Assembly: GCA_965242745.1 (NCBI GenBank)
Contig: CBDETG010000017.1
Location: 1-64,000, forward strand
Reading direction: 5' to 3'
DNA length: 64,000 nucleotides
From: JABAAI01 sp965242745
GTDB taxonomy: Bacteria > Spirochaetota > Leptospiria > Leptospirales > Leptonemataceae
The notes under the pieces were generated by a model. The model ran no database searches, was not told the origin of the DNA, and was given only the letters and a program-made list of their open reading frames with translations. This document shows, piece by piece, positions 54,074 to 62,403 of the stretch (position 1 is the first letter of the stretch; the number at the start of each line of letters is the position of its first letter). The position numbers were made by a program, and so were the translations under genes.

Positions 54074-54622
54074 ATGATTCTTACAGGACCAGAAATTGCG
54101 GCGCGCATAGGTAAAGATATACTCATCGATCCCTTTGAAAGCAGGCTGCTAAATCCTAATTCCTATAACTTACGTCTGCACCATGAGCTCTTGGTCTATA
54201 GCCAGGACAGTCTGGACATGCGGCTGCCTAATCCCACTCATAGCCTCCCTATCCCTCAAGAGGGCCTTGTTTTAGAGCCTGGCCGGCTTTATTTAGGGCG
54301 TACTTTGGAATACACGGAAACACATAACCTTGTTCCTATGCTTGAAGGACGTTCTTCTGTAGGCCGCTTAGGCATGTCCGTGCATATAACGGCCGGCTTC
54401 GGAGATGTAGGCTTTTGCGGCTATTGGACTTTAGAAATACACACTCTTGCTCCTATACGAGTCTATGCCGGCATAGCCGTATGCCAAATTTTCTACCATA
54501 CTGTGCAGGGCCCTATCGTAGAATATGACTCTGACAAATACCAGAAAAATACTTCTATACAGGCCAGCTTTCTGTACAAGGACTTCGAGCAGAAAGCTCA
54601 AGATAGACAGAAGACCAAATGA
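54074..54622 (+). CDS. dcd: dCTP deaminase
   Basis: A 182-residue trimeric dUTPase-fold enzyme making dUTP (or dUMP) from dCTP. Seen: ILTGPEIAARI, LNPNSYNLRL, LEGRSSVGRLGMSVHITAGF, GDVGFCGYWTLEI with the catalytic Glu, VGQI-like AVCQIFYHTV and the C-terminal KYQ-N-S-Q-S block. Whether it is mono- or bifunctional (dCTP deaminase/dUTPase) is not decided by eye. Possibly co-transcribed with the gene upstream, 33 bases away. Confidence 0.88.
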   Translation: MILTGPEIAARIGKDILIDPFESRLLNPNSYNLRLHHELLVYSQDSLDMRLPNPTHSLPIPQEGLVLEPGRLYLGRTLEYTETHNLVPMLEGRSSVGRLGMSVHITAGFGDVGFCGYWTLEIHTLAPIRVYAGIAVCQIFYHTVQGPIVEYDSDKYQKNTSIQASFLYKDFEQKAQDRQKTK

Positions 54623-54645
54623 CTAAGCCGAAAAAAGCACGCAGC

Positions 54646-54671
54646 TAAAGAGGGGCGGGCGCTTTAGAGCT
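54646..54671 (+). repeat. 26-bp direct repeat, left copy (protease insertion)
   Basis: Identical to 55820-55845 (TAAAGAGGGGCGGGCGCTTT plus AGAGCT); bases immediately outside both copies differ, so the match is exactly 26 bp. The right copy is the end of waaA. The two enclose about 1.15 kb with the aspartic-protease pair, as a target-site duplication would. Confidence 0.8.
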
Positions 54672-54819
54672 CTATGATTCTATCGAGACTTCGCTGCTTT
54701 TTTGAAATCCGTAGTAAGCGGCTCTGAAAAAAAGAGGCTAGGAGGATGGCAAACATTGCTTTGCCAAAGATATAAGAAGCAGGCAAAATAATAAAAACTA
54801 TATACTTGAACGCACCAAG

Positions 54820-55284
54820 TTAATATCCTAAAACAAATTCATTATGTGAAAATATAAATATACACTGTTTTAATACATCCATGCCCAGTAGAAGGTCGAA
54901 ATTTGGGGAAAATGATTTGATCTCTGAAACAGACAGCTTAGTATGTTTTCTTAAGTTTAAATCTTGCATTACTCCGACAAGCTTTTCACCTTGCATGACT
55001 GACTGCTCTTGGCTGATTGGTATATATAAATCAATATGGTAGGTATTAGAAGAAGTAACTTCACTTGCTGATGCCATTCGACTTTTGCCTTTGCTTACAA
55101 GTGATAGTTTATGCGCTATGTTTTCGCTAATACATGTTTTTTGCGCGCCCGTATCTATAAGCGCTCTGTATGTGTTTTTTTGCAATTCACCGACTTCTAT
55201 TTTTGTCTTTTCATCAAAAACCTGCGTAACAACTACATTAACAATGCACTGGTCATTTATTGGAATAGATTTAAACGAAGGCAT
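54820..55284 (-). CDS. Retropepsin-like (clan AA) aspartic protease
   Basis: About 154 residues from ATG 55284 (the frame to 55299 begins with TTG). The catalytic motif RALIDTGAQKTCIS (D-T-G) and the second hydrophobic-hydrophobic-Gly LLLGMDVLKQC mark a single-domain retroviral-type aspartic protease that works as a homodimer. No signal peptide. It overlaps by 14 bases the upstream gene, suggesting a paired system. Substrate unknown. Confidence 0.78.
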   Translation of the reverse strand: MPSFKSIPINDQCIVNVVVTQVFDEKTKIEVGELQKNTYRALIDTGAQKTCISENIAHKLSLVSKGKSRMASASEVTSSNTYHIDLYIPISQEQSVMQGEKLVGVMQDLNLRKHTKLSVSEIKSFSPNFDLLLGMDVLKQCIFIFSHNEFVLGY

Positions 55285-55537
55285 ATGAATAATATCCAAG
55301 ATTTACAATTTCATCTGACACTTCTTGTATAGAAAATAATTTGTCTTTATATGCTATTGAGCCTGCTTTATGGGCATCTTCCCATGTATTGAAGTAATCA
55401 ATGATTGCACCATTTTTCATCAACGCAAATTTACCAAATAGTGAGTTCTCAATAGAGCCTTTTTTTATCTTTTCTCGGAATATGGAAAAGTTTTTATCTA
55501 CTTCTGCCTGTTGTTTTTTTCTATAATCACCGCTCAT
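55271..55537 (-). CDS. Small partner protein of the aspartic protease
   Basis: About 88 residues from MSGDYRKKQQAEVDKNFSIF at 55537 (a longer frame from 55591 has no basis). Contains FGKFALMKNGAIIDYFNTWE, DAHKAGSIAYKDKLFSIQEV and an aromatic GYYSYAFV end. I recall similar small proteins next to retropepsin-like genes, but know no function. Translation of the protease starts before its stop. Confidence 0.62.
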   Translation of the reverse strand: MSGDYRKKQQAEVDKNFSIFREKIKKGSIENSLFGKFALMKNGAIIDYFNTWEDAHKAGSIAYKDKLFSIQEVSDEIVNLGYYSYAFV

Positions 55538-55818
55538 AAACACAACTATATCACTATGTCTATTGTACGTCAACACACATATAAAGGTCACTTACTTTTT
55601 ATTTATGCCTCTTTTTTTAAAGATTTATGTCGCATGAAGAAAAAAAGACAAATTTTCAGGTAAAATTACCTGACAGCGTCAAATAGCGAGACCATATCAT
55701 TATACGAATATGACTTTAAAACAATTGCAACAAAAATTTGCTACAGAGCAAGCTTGCCTAAGCTGCCTATTGCCCCCATTGCGGACATGAAAAGAGATAC
55801 GTATATAGCTCCCCATGT

Positions 55819-57168
55819 TTAAAGAGGGGCGGGCGCTTTAGAGCTTTCGATTGAGAGCTCTTTTAGGAGCTTTGCTAAGATCATCTCACATGCGGGGGCG
55901 CTGTATGGGCTTTGCTTTTTGAGTTGGAATCGTGTTTTGCGTAAAAAGACATTTTCTACAAGCAAAGAAAGTTCTTCTGTAGTTTTTGCCTGCGCGCCAT
56001 AATTGCCCTCCAGCACGTATTTTGCCATCTCTTGGACATTACGCACGTCCGGGCCAAAAATCACCGGAGTGCCTGCCCAAAGCGGCTCAAGGATATTATG
56101 CCCGCCGACATCAGCCATAGTCCCTCCCACAAAGGCAAGATCAGCAGCGCTGTATAATTCCTTCAAAACACCCATCTTATCCACGAGAGTGCACGAGACC
56201 CTTCTGCTTCTTTGCTGCTTGATCCTATTTTGCGTTTCTCGTTCTACAGAGCTGTAGAGGCGGCAGCTTATGCCCGCCTTCATGAGCAAGCTGCTAAGTT
56301 TGCCAAGGCGTTTTATATGGCGGGGGGCAAGGATGAGATGCGCTTTGCTTCGAAAGCCGGCTGATTTGCCCTGCAGGTGATGAAAGACAGACAAGAGTAT
56401 GCCCTCCTCCCCTTCCCTTGTAGACCCTGCTATCCATATAAAGTCCTCATCAGCAAAGCCTAAACTCCTACGCCTTGCCTTCCTCTTACTTGCTGAGGGT
56501 ATTTGCAAAGGAAGCTCGAATTTCAAATCGCCTGCCAAGAAAAGCTTTTCTGAAGCCAGACCAAGTCTAAGATAGCGCTGCTTGTCTATATCAGACCGGC
56601 AGAAAAGGGCTTGGTAGGAATTCAAGAGCTTTGCGTGTGTTTTGGAGAAGAAAAGCATACGGTGAAAACTTTTTTCAGATACGCGCGCATTGATAAGAAT
56701 AACAGGGATCTGCATGCTCTTTGCAGCGTACAGAAGGCCCGGCCAGTGTTCCCCTTCTGTAAGGACGATCACATTTGCCTGCAGCCTGCTTAAAAAGCGT
56801 CTCATGGAGTAATAGAGATCGAGGGGCAAATACGAGAGAGTAAAGGGCAGGGACAGCTTCTTTTGGTACAGCTGCTGCGCTGTCAGGTAGCCTGCGCTTG
56901 TCATAACGGAGAGATGTATCCTTAAGCCTGGCCTGAGCTCTGAGAGCTTCTGCAGCAGGGCCTCTAAGAGACGCACTTCTCCTGCAGAGGCAGCATGAAA
57001 ATAGAGTACTTTTGTGGAGCTCTTATGCCCTTGCTTTGGCTCTTTTAAGAATAATGCTAAGCGCTGCTTCCATTGCTCTTTGGAAAAACGAAGACATAGA
57101 AGGATTGGGAACAAGAGCAAGGCTGCAACATATAGAAGGACAAGCAAAGACTGATACAAGAAAAACAT
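55819..57168 (-). CDS. waaA: 3-deoxy-D-manno-octulosonic acid (Kdo) transferase
   Basis: Transfers Kdo to lipid A precursor at the inner membrane. 449 residues with an N-terminal membrane anchor (LLVLLYVAALLLFPILLC), HAASAGEVRLLEALL with the catalytic-region Glu, VIVLTEGEHWPGLLYAAKSM, GDLKFELPL, WIAGSTREGEE, LVGG-like FVGGTMADVGGHN and ILEPLWAGTPVIFGP. All canonical for GT30. It ends at a 26-bp sequence that is duplicated beyond the protease pair. Followed upstream by thiH at 7 bases. Confidence 0.9.
   Translation of the reverse strand: MFFLYQSLLVLLYVAALLLFPILLCLRFSKEQWKQRLALFLKEPKQGHKSSTKVLYFHAASAGEVRLLEALLQKLSELRPGLRIHLSVMTSAGYLTAQQLYQKKLSLPFTLSYLPLDLYYSMRRFLSRLQANVIVLTEGEHWPGLLYAAKSMQIPVILINARVSEKSFHRMLFFSKTHAKLLNSYQALFCRSDIDKQRYLRLGLASEKLFLAGDLKFELPLQIPSASKRKARRRSLGFADEDFIWIAGSTREGEEGILLSVFHHLQGKSAGFRSKAHLILAPRHIKRLGKLSSLLMKAGISCRLYSSVERETQNRIKQQRSRRVSCTLVDKMGVLKELYSAADLAFVGGTMADVGGHNILEPLWAGTPVIFGPDVRNVQEMAKYVLEGNYGAQAKTTEELSLLVENVFLRKTRFQLKKQSPYSAPACEMILAKLLKELSIESSKAPAPL
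55820..55845 (+). repeat. 26-bp direct repeat, right copy (end of waaA)
   Basis: The last codons of waaA (SSKAPAPL and stop). Identical to 54646-54671; the left copy is out of any gene context, so this one is the parental site. Confidence 0.8.
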
Positions 57169-57175
57169 TGCCTTG

Positions 57176-58321
57176 CTAAGCGCTACGGTTCAAAACATGA
57201 CTCCAATCTACAAAAACAGTATCTAAGCCCTGAGCCTTTAGCTGCATACTTACTTCCCGTATAGAACGCTTGTCATAGTTCTCGAATTGCTTTGTACTAT
57301 TTTTGCCTGAATAGCCGCCGGGCTCAGTTTTGGAACCAGCGCTCATGTGCGTGATGCAAATATCTGCCAGCATGTCACGTATATGAGGCGCTTCTCTGGT
57401 GGAAAGATTCAGCCCTGCCTGCGGCAGGAAAAGGCGCAGGGCGCATAAATAATGGGCATAGCTATGATCTGATATATAAGGGACTTGCTCCTCTCCCAAA
57501 GCGGCAGAAGGGCGCAGGCGAGGCAGGGAAAGAGAGATTTCAGACTGCCAATATTGACGCATTAGGTATTGAGCGTGCATAGCAAGAAAGAAGACTTCTA
57601 CAGCGGGATCAGAAAGACCTAAGAGGGCGCCGATGGCAATGCGGCGTATCCCGGCAGCTCCGACTCGATCTGGACAATTCAGACGATAATACATACGCTT
57701 TTTCATGCCGCCTAAGTGTACTTCTTTATAGCGTTGTGGATCATAGCTTTCCTGATAGACTGCTACGCCGTCCAGGCCATAGGATCGGAGTCTGAGATAA
57801 TGCGCAGTATCCATTGGATAAACCTCCATAGTAAGAGAAGCAAAGTGGGGGCTAAGAGCGCTTATGACATCCTCGAGATAAGCAGGGGGAGTGTTTTTGT
57901 AATCTTCCCCTGTCAACAGCAATATATGTCTTATGCCTTGCTTGCGTAAAATCTGCGCTTCGGCCAAAGCCTCTTCTACCTTTAGCTGGAGGCGCTTGAT
58001 CTGATTCGTACGGCTAAAGCCGCAATAGGTGCAGGTGGAATGGCAATAGTTAGAGAGATACAAAGGAGCGTATAATTGCATAGTAGAACCAAAGCGCTGT
58101 TTTGTGCAGCTGCGTGCGCAGGCAAATATTTCTTCGCTCAGCTCCTCAGCTCCCGGCGCCAATAGACATAGCAAGTCTTGGAGCTCTAAGGGACGGCCCT
58201 CTTCCCAGTTTGCCAAGACCCGAGCTGCCTCTCTGCTGTTTTGCAGGGAGTCTGTTCTGGAGGCAAGCTCTTGGGCGCGTTGTTGAAAACTTTCTTGCTT
58301 GTAAAGGATTTCAAAACTCAT
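57176..58321 (-). CDS. thiH: 2-iminoacetate synthase (tyrosine lyase)
   Basis: Radical-SAM enzyme of thiamine biosynthesis cleaving tyrosine to dehydroglycine and p-cresol. 381 residues; SNYCHSTCTYCGFSRTN (C-x3-C-x2-C), LLLTGEDYKN, EVYPMDTAHY, GVAVYQESYD, SLPRLRPSAA and ITHMSAGSKTEPGGY are typical of ThiH. AAGG lies 6 bases upstream of the ATG, within the 26-bp repeat created by the neighbouring insertion sequence. Other thi genes are not in view. Its promoter region was displaced by the IS. Confidence 0.9.
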   Translation of the reverse strand: MSFEILYKQESFQQRAQELASRTDSLQNSREAARVLANWEEGRPLELQDLLCLLAPGAEELSEEIFACARSCTKQRFGSTMQLYAPLYLSNYCHSTCTYCGFSRTNQIKRLQLKVEEALAEAQILRKQGIRHILLLTGEDYKNTPPAYLEDVISALSPHFASLTMEVYPMDTAHYLRLRSYGLDGVAVYQESYDPQRYKEVHLGGMKKRMYYRLNCPDRVGAAGIRRIAIGALLGLSDPAVEVFFLAMHAQYLMRQYWQSEISLSLPRLRPSAALGEEQVPYISDHSYAHYLCALRLFLPQAGLNLSTREAPHIRDMLADICITHMSAGSKTEPGGYSGKNSTKQFENYDKRSIREVSMQLKAQGLDTVFVDWSHVLNRSA

Positions 58322-59443
58322 ACAGACCTTCCATGAGGCCCCTCCTTACTGCTTGCTTGCAACACAAACAATCAAAGGAGGGACCTATGTCCAAGTATCA
58401 AAATGACCTACAAAAAATAAAACAAAATCTATTAGGAGTGAAAGAGGATACAGTGCGCTCAAAAGCACGCTTGCTGATCCGCGTATTAGAAAGTACAAAC
58501 ATTTCATTAGGCTGCGATCGAGCTGGCATACAACGCAGGACCTTTTACAATCATATAAAAGTCCTGCGTGAAAATGGATACTGCATTCATGCTCTAAAAG
58601 GCAAAAGTAGACGGCCGCATAACTCACCAAACAAAACTAGCCCTGAGGTAGAGCGTCAGATTTTAGAAATACGCGAAGACAGGCAAAATGGTGGAGCGAT
58701 CATCGCTGCTCTGTATCGCAGGCAAACAGGAAAGTATATTGCGCCTTCCACTGTAGATAAGGTTCTGCGCCGCAACAATGTATGCAATACACATAAGCGT
58801 AAAAAGGCGAACCCGCACGATAAGCGTTATAGCGCTGCTCATAAGCATGATAGAGCGCAGGCTGATACGGTCTACTTGGGCATAGAAAACAACAACGGCA
58901 ATAAAGTCTATGCTGTGACTTTTATTGATGATTGTAGTAGAAGTGTTTTTGTCCATGTTTGTGAAGAAAAGTCTGCTTATGAAGCAACGCAAGCTTTGCA
59001 CGAATATGTAAATCGATATGGGAAGCCTAAATTGATCCAAACAGATAATGGCGTTGAGTTTACCAATCGTTATACTTCAGAGTTGAATGCAAAAAGGCAA
59101 AAGCAAAGCAGGGCTGGATTGTTTGAAACTACATTGCAATCTCTTGGTGTCAGGCATCATCTTATCCGTCCGCGCACGCCACAGCACAATGGCAAGATTG
59201 AACGCTTTCACAGAACTATGAAGCAAGAAGCTAAGCTTGAAAAGTTAGATGGTCTTTTGCAAAGCCAGATAGAAAAAGGGATTATAGAGTATGTCAGATA
59301 TTACAACGAGGAAAGGCCGCATAGCTCTATTAGAAAGTTGACGCCAAAACAGGTTTTTGATAAAGGATACCTTGAGACACAAGCAGCCTAGTGTGCAAAA
59401 TGTCTATAGGTCTTACATTCAAAACTCATACAGACCTTCCATG
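58310..59443 (+). mobile_element. Insertion sequence flanked by a 26-bp direct repeat
   Basis: One transposase gene between two identical 26-bp sequences (TTCAAAACTCATACAGACCT plus TCCATG) at 58310-58335 and 59418-59443, in direct orientation. The left copy covers the start of thiH and its ribosome site. Terminal inverted repeats inside the direct repeats are not evident by eye. A target duplication of 26 bp is unusually long. Confidence 0.75.
58387..59391 (+). CDS. DDE transposase of IS481/IS3 type
   Basis: 334 residues from ATG 58387, with AAAGGAGGGACCT upstream (excellent site). N-terminal helix-turn-helix (SLGCDRAGIQRRTFYNHIKV), second HTH-like region (YRRQTGKYIAPSTVDKVLRR), then the catalytic core: D in AQADTVYLG, D in IQTDNGVEFTN, E in GKIERFHRTMKQE, and the YYNEERPHSSI end. 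Intact. The longer open frame from 58102 only covers thiH antisense. Confidence 0.88.
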   Translation: MSKYQNDLQKIKQNLLGVKEDTVRSKARLLIRVLESTNISLGCDRAGIQRRTFYNHIKVLRENGYCIHALKGKSRRPHNSPNKTSPEVERQILEIREDRQNGGAIIAALYRRQTGKYIAPSTVDKVLRRNNVCNTHKRKKANPHDKRYSAAHKHDRAQADTVYLGIENNNGNKVYAVTFIDDCSRSVFVHVCEEKSAYEATQALHEYVNRYGKPKLIQTDNGVEFTNRYTSELNAKRQKQSRAGLFETTLQSLGVRHHLIRPRTPQHNGKIERFHRTMKQEAKLEKLDGLLQSQIEKGIIEYVRYYNEERPHSSIRKLTPKQVFDKGYLETQAA

Positions 59444-59572
59444 TTTAGAATAGCTTAGAGTCATACAAGAGCTCATGTCAAGTATATCATTCCCATCCTC
59501 TTGTTTTGAAAATATGTAAAGCATTTCTTATATGGAAGGCTAGAGTACTGATGAGAGCTGAAGAGCAAAGTT

Positions 59573-60283
59573 TTAGATATTTTTTGCGCACTTTTGGTTT
59601 AAGGGGCAAGCCGCGCAATGCGCTTCTCTTTTGGTACAGATATGCTTGGCTAGGTAGACCAGCAAGGCATGGAATTCGTTGTAATGCTTATTCCATTGCT
59701 TCTGAGGGAAATAAAGCTCGAACTCGCTTTGCACCCGAAGGCGCAAATCCTCATATGAGATCCAGGCATAATCCGGCTGATAGCGGGCCAGCCAACGCAG
59801 GCTGTAAGCGTCTACCACAAAATAGGGCAGACCCATAGCGTAGCATAAAATAGAATCCGCAGTCTCCGGGCCAATGCCGTATAGCGAGAGCAGTTCCTTG
59901 CGCAAAGCTTCCTGGCCTTCCTTAATGGCGGGGCTGGCAGGATTTCTTTTGCCCTTTGTAAAATGCTGCAAAACCTCCGCTATGCTATAATCGTAGGCAG
60001 AGAACCACTGGACTAAGGACAAGATTTTGCGTGCCTTTTGATTGTAATAACCTGAACTGCGAATGAGCGGCGCCAGCTCTGCTGCGCTGAGCTTGGCAAG
60101 CTTAGACGCTTCTAAAAGCTTTTTTGAAGCTAAGGAAGCCAGGGCTTTTTCTACGTTTGCCCAGCTTGTATTTTGTGTTAAGATGGCGCCGAGCATCATT
60201 TCAAAAGGGCTTTGGGCGGGCCACCAATGGCGCGGACCTATGCTGCGATAAAGCTCAAGATATGCCTCTATAAATACCCGCAT
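59573..60283 (-). CDS. Endonuclease III-like base-excision glycosylase
   Basis: 236 residues of the HhH-GPD superfamily: FEMMLGAILTQNTSWANVEK, helix-hairpin-helix LLSLYGIGPETADSILCYAM, catalytic Asp in VVDAYSLRW, and a C-terminal C-x6-C-x2-C-x5-C cluster (CTKREAHCAACPLNQKC) for 4Fe-4S. Position K in Nth is Glu here (GPETADS), as in MagIII-type 3-methyladenine glycosylases, so damage specificity is uncertain. Starts 16 bases after flhA. Confidence 0.82.
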   Translation of the reverse strand: MRVFIEAYLELYRSIGPRHWWPAQSPFEMMLGAILTQNTSWANVEKALASLASKKLLEASKLAKLSAAELAPLIRSSGYYNQKARKILSLVQWFSAYDYSIAEVLQHFTKGKRNPASPAIKEGQEALRKELLSLYGIGPETADSILCYAMGLPYFVVDAYSLRWLARYQPDYAWISYEDLRLRVQSEFELYFPQKQWNKHYNEFHALLVYLAKHICTKREAHCAACPLNQKCAKNI

Positions 60284-60299
60284 TATGTCTTAGAAGCGC

Positions 60300-62402
60300 T
60301 CATGCGGTAGCTTGAGTCTCTGCTTTGAGCTCTCCTACAATTTCGAGCTTTAGATCCGAAGGAATCTCTTCGTAAGCCAGCACCTTAAAGTCACGCGCAG
60401 GCAGAAGTCTTTCGAGAATATGAAAGAGGCCAGCGCGCGTACTCCAGCTGCTTACAAAGACAGGATAGTAAGACTGCCGCACAGCGTCCTGATAGCGCCG
60501 CATCAGCGCATCTCCGATCTTCTTGTGAAGATCGGGATGCATAGCCACCACAAATCCTTCTACCGGGTCGCGGTGTATAGCTTCTCCTAGACTTCTTTCC
60601 GTCTCTTCATCCAGACTGATAACATGGAGTATCTTTTTTTCATCAACCAAGTCTTCCACAATTTGCCGGCCTAGATTTTGGCGTATAGCTTCGCAGAGCA
60701 GCTGCGTATCTCCCTCAGTGCGGGCATAATGATCCGCAATCGTTTCTAAAATACGCTGCATATTACGGATAGATACGCCTTCACGCAAAAGACTCTGCAG
60801 TATCGCCTGTATCTTCCCTAAACTTACCTTGCTCTCATTCAGGACTTCATCTACGATCACCGGGTTATCCTCACGAATACTATCTAAGATATTTTTCACC
60901 TCTCTGCGGCCCATGATCTCAGAGCTGTGCTGCTGTATGAGGTGGGAAAGGTGCGTAGCAATTACAGTAGAAGCATCTACGACATCGTAACCCGCTTCTT
61001 CCGCATTGCTTTTTTGATCTGCTTCTATCCAATAGGCTTTGAGATGAAAGCTCGGTTCTTGAAAGGCCTCGCCCTCCCACTCACGTTTTACCTTACCCGT
61101 ATCAATGGCCATCAGCTTGTCCGGCTCCAGACTACTCTTGCCTATCTGACTCCCTTGGAGGCGAATCACATATTCATTGGCTTCAAGACTCATATTATCC
61201 CTTATGCGTATCGAAGGAAGGATCAAGCCGTTTTCCATCGCAAAGCGCCTGCGCAGGCGTGAGATTTGATCCAAGAGAGTGCCTCCCGTAGCAGTGTCCA
61301 CCAAAGGCACTAAGCTATAACCTATCTCCATTTCTAAAGATTCTGTGCGCAGATGCTGCAGGTAGTTCTCTGCCGGGCTCCCCTCTCTTTGCAAATCAGT
61401 ACTGCTGCCGCTTGTCGTATCTTTTTGCAGGGACTGTTCTAAGCGCGTCCCCACAAAAAAAATCAGACCGCCAATGCTAAACATAGCTACAAAGGGAAAG
61501 CCTGGGATCAGCCCTGAAATGCCCAGAATACTGCCGACTACATAAAGTACTCTTGGATTAGAAAGGAGCTGCTGCTTGATATCTTCCGGAAGACTCTCAT
61601 TGCCTACAGAACGCGATACAATGATGCCAGTGGCTGAAGAAATAAGCAAAGCGGGTATAGCTGAAACAAGTCCATCACCGATAGTAAAACGCGTGTACGT
61701 TTCTACAGCCTCCCCGAAGCTCTCTCCTCGTATGCTTGTACCTACAATGATCCCTCCTAAGACGTTGATAGCGATCATCACCAAACTAAAACGCACGTCA
61801 CCCTGCACGAATTTCGAAGCTCCATCCATGGCTCCATAAAAGCCCATCTCTGTTTGCAGCATCTCTCTGCGTTCGCGCGCTGTTTTATCATCTATATAAC
61901 CTGCAGCCAAGTCGGAGTCTATGGCAAGCTGTTTCCCAGGCAAAGAATCCAGAGCAAAACGAGCAGCCACTTCAGATACGCGCGTAGCGCCTTTGGTAAT
62001 AACAAGCACTTGTACCAAAGTGAGGATCAAGAAAATGATGATCCCTATAATGTAGGCGCCGGCATCCCTCCCCCCCCCTACGACAAAAGTACCAAATACT
62101 TCGATAATACTGGAGGTGGCAGAATCCCCTTGAGAAAGGATCATCCTTGTTGTAGATACATTTAAGGCCAGCCGGTAAATCGTAGTAATCAGAAGCAATG
62201 TGGGGAAAACAGAAAAATTCGCGGGATTTTGCGAGGCAAGGGATGTTAAGATGATCAAGATAGCTGACATAAAAGATAAGGCAATAAGCGCATCCAGTAT
62301 ATAGCCCGGCAGGGGAATGATAATTAAGATCAGAATACAAATCAGGCCTAGGCCAAGTATGGTATCGCTATTTTGAATATGTTTACGTATTATATTAAGC
62401 AT
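60300..62402 (-). CDS. flhA: Flagellar export gate protein FlhA
   Basis: About 700 residues from MLNIIRKHIQ at 62402, one base after the flhB stop; the frame to 62456 lies inside flhB. N-terminal membrane part (LGLGLICILILIIIPLPGYI, LLLITTIYRLALNVSTTRMI, GDFVRF-like RVSEVAARFALDSLPGKQLA, IDSDLAAGYID) and a C-terminal cytoplasmic domain (YVVDASTVIATHLSHLIQ-type). It forms the nonameric ring of the flagellar type III export gate. No flhF follows. Confidence 0.95.
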   Translation of the reverse strand: MLNIIRKHIQNSDTILGLGLICILILIIIPLPGYILDALIALSFMSAILIILTSLASQNPANFSVFPTLLLITTIYRLALNVSTTRMILSQGDSATSSIIEVFGTFVVGGGRDAGAYIIGIIIFLILTLVQVLVITKGATRVSEVAARFALDSLPGKQLAIDSDLAAGYIDDKTARERREMLQTEMGFYGAMDGASKFVQGDVRFSLVMIAINVLGGIIVGTSIRGESFGEAVETYTRFTIGDGLVSAIPALLISSATGIIVSRSVGNESLPEDIKQQLLSNPRVLYVVGSILGISGLIPGFPFVAMFSIGGLIFFVGTRLEQSLQKDTTSGSSTDLQREGSPAENYLQHLRTESLEMEIGYSLVPLVDTATGGTLLDQISRLRRRFAMENGLILPSIRIRDNMSLEANEYVIRLQGSQIGKSSLEPDKLMAIDTGKVKREWEGEAFQEPSFHLKAYWIEADQKSNAEEAGYDVVDASTVIATHLSHLIQQHSSEIMGRREVKNILDSIREDNPVIVDEVLNESKVSLGKIQAILQSLLREGVSIRNMQRILETIADHYARTEGDTQLLCEAIRQNLGRQIVEDLVDEKKILHVISLDEETERSLGEAIHRDPVEGFVVAMHPDLHKKIGDALMRRYQDAVRQSYYPVFVSSWSTRAGLFHILERLLPARDFKVLAYEEIPSDLKLEIVGELKAETQATA

Positions 62403-62403
62403 G

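Noticed and set aside
58102..58386. Upstream extension of the transposase frame
   Set aside because: It covers the start of thiH in antisense, and a perfect ribosome site marks the ATG at 58387.
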